Origin: Tissierellia bacterium
GTDB lineage: Bacteria > Bacillota > Clostridia > Tissierellales > Tepidimicrobiaceae
Direction of reading: 5' to 3'
Assembly (NCBI GenBank): GCA_012798935.1
Contig: JAAZMG010000168.1
Location: 1 to 6,677 of the forward strand
Length of the DNA: 6,677 bases
In this document: piece after piece, positions 6,441 to 6,677 of the stretch
Layout: the number at the start of each line of letters is the position of its first letter
How positions within the stretch are numbered: the first letter of the stretch is position 1
Notes under the pieces: model-generated
The model's input: only the letters and a program-made list of their open reading frames with translations
Database searches by the model: none
Told to the model about the DNA's origin: nothing
Program-made: the position numbers and the translations under genes

Positions 6441-6617
6441 ATGAAACGCTTTTATTATAGATATAGACATAAATATAAAATTAAAAAAATTGTAGGGATT
6501 GCATTGGGTATTATAGGAGTATTGATTATAATAAATATAATACCCATAGAATTTTTGCTTATATTAATAGGAGTAGTATTGATTGTAATGGGGTTTTTAA
6601 TATTAAAAACAAGGTAA
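6441..6617 (+). CDS. Small hypothetical membrane protein with two transmembrane helices (58 aa)
   Basis: I do not recognise this gene. The 58-residue product has a very basic, aromatic N-terminus (MKRFYYRYRHKYKIKK) followed by two hydrophobic segments, about 17-34 and 37-55, separated by a short turn around 'IIPIEF'. It ends in 'KTR'. The composition predicts a helical hairpin in the cytoplasmic membrane with both ends inside, the positive N-terminus being cytoplasmic. There are no cysteines or catalytic motifs. It has a good ribosome binding site and normal codon use, so it is probably a real gene rather than a chance frame. It lies beyond the thiN terminator, so it needs its own promoter or readthrough. 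In Bacillus the position after thiN is held by spoVM, but this protein is longer and does not resemble the amphipathic SpoVM peptide. Toxin-like or holin-like roles are possible for such proteins but nothing here supports them. Confidence 0.7.
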   Translation: MKRFYYRYRHKYKIKKIVGIALGIIGVLIIINIIPIEFLLILIGVVLIVMGFLILKTR

Positions 6618-6651
6618 GGCTTCCAGTTAATTTAATTTGGAAGCCTTACCT
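6612..6651 (-). terminator. Hairpin at the convergent junction, likely terminator for the minus-strand gene
   Basis: Arms 6612-6625 (AGGTAAGGCTTCCA) and 6638-6651 form a perfect 14-bp stem with a 12-base loop. On the plus strand the following bases (tattatagag) are a poor T-tract. On the minus strand the hairpin is followed by TTGTTTTTAATA, a good terminator tail. It probably ends a leftward transcript and may also slow or stop the rightward one. The TAA stop of the small membrane protein lies inside the left arm. Confidence 0.75.
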
Positions 6652-6652
6652 A

Positions 6653-6677
6653 TTATAGAGACCTTTCAACATAACCA
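6653..6677 (-). CDS. rpmB: Possible C-terminal end of ribosomal protein L28 (rpmB), partial
   Basis: On the minus strand the last bases of the window read G-Y-V-E-R-S-L-stop (codons from 6676 down to the TAA at 6655-6653), directly before the minus-strand terminator hairpin. L28 proteins commonly end with a '...SGKVERA'-like sequence, and rpmB lies in reverse orientation after the thiN region in B. subtilis as I recall it. Seven residues are far too few for identification, so this rests on position, the terminator and a weak match to the L28 tail. Confidence 0.3.

Overview
This is an A+T-rich window (about one-third G+C by eye) carrying a co-directional housekeeping gene cluster on the + strand. 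Gene order, strong purine-rich ribosome binding sites, heavy use of ATA/AGA codons and a full Hanks-type kinase/phosphatase pair with PASTA repeats all point to a low-G+C Firmicute. A clostridial or Tissierella-like anaerobe is likely, but I cannot name a species.

Layout: the C-terminal end of rsmB (16S rRNA m5C967 methyltransferase) enters from the left edge. After a 54-bp gap with a possible extended -10 promoter come rlmN (radical-SAM 23S/tRNA A-C2 methyltransferase), prpC (PP2C phosphatase), prkC (membrane Ser/Thr kinase with three PASTA repeats), rsgA (circularly permuted small-subunit assembly GTPase), rpe (ribulose-5-phosphate 3-epimerase) and thiN (thiamine pyrophosphokinase). Gaps from rlmN to rpe are 1 to 16 bp, and several Shine-Dalgarno sites overlap the previous stop codon, so these genes are very probably one translationally coupled operon. 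A strong intrinsic terminator (about 6333-6373) follows thiN.

Beyond it lies a separate small gene for a 58-residue, two-helix membrane protein that I do not recognise. Its stop codon is buried in a perfect 14-bp hairpin. That hairpin has a T-rich tail only when read on the minus strand, and a seven-codon minus-strand reading frame ending just beside it resembles the tail of ribosomal protein L28 (rpmB). The right edge is therefore probably a convergent junction.

Functionally the cluster joins ribosome maturation (rsmB, rlmN, rsgA) with a cell-wall-sensing phosphorylation switch (prkC/prpC) and two small metabolic enzymes. This is the conserved Firmicute arrangement. I see no defence system, mobile element, CRISPR or tRNA. 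The less ordinary points are the orphan membrane protein, the overlapping convergent terminator, an A8 tract between the kinase and membrane segment of prkC, and a few residue-level details in PrkC and RsgA.
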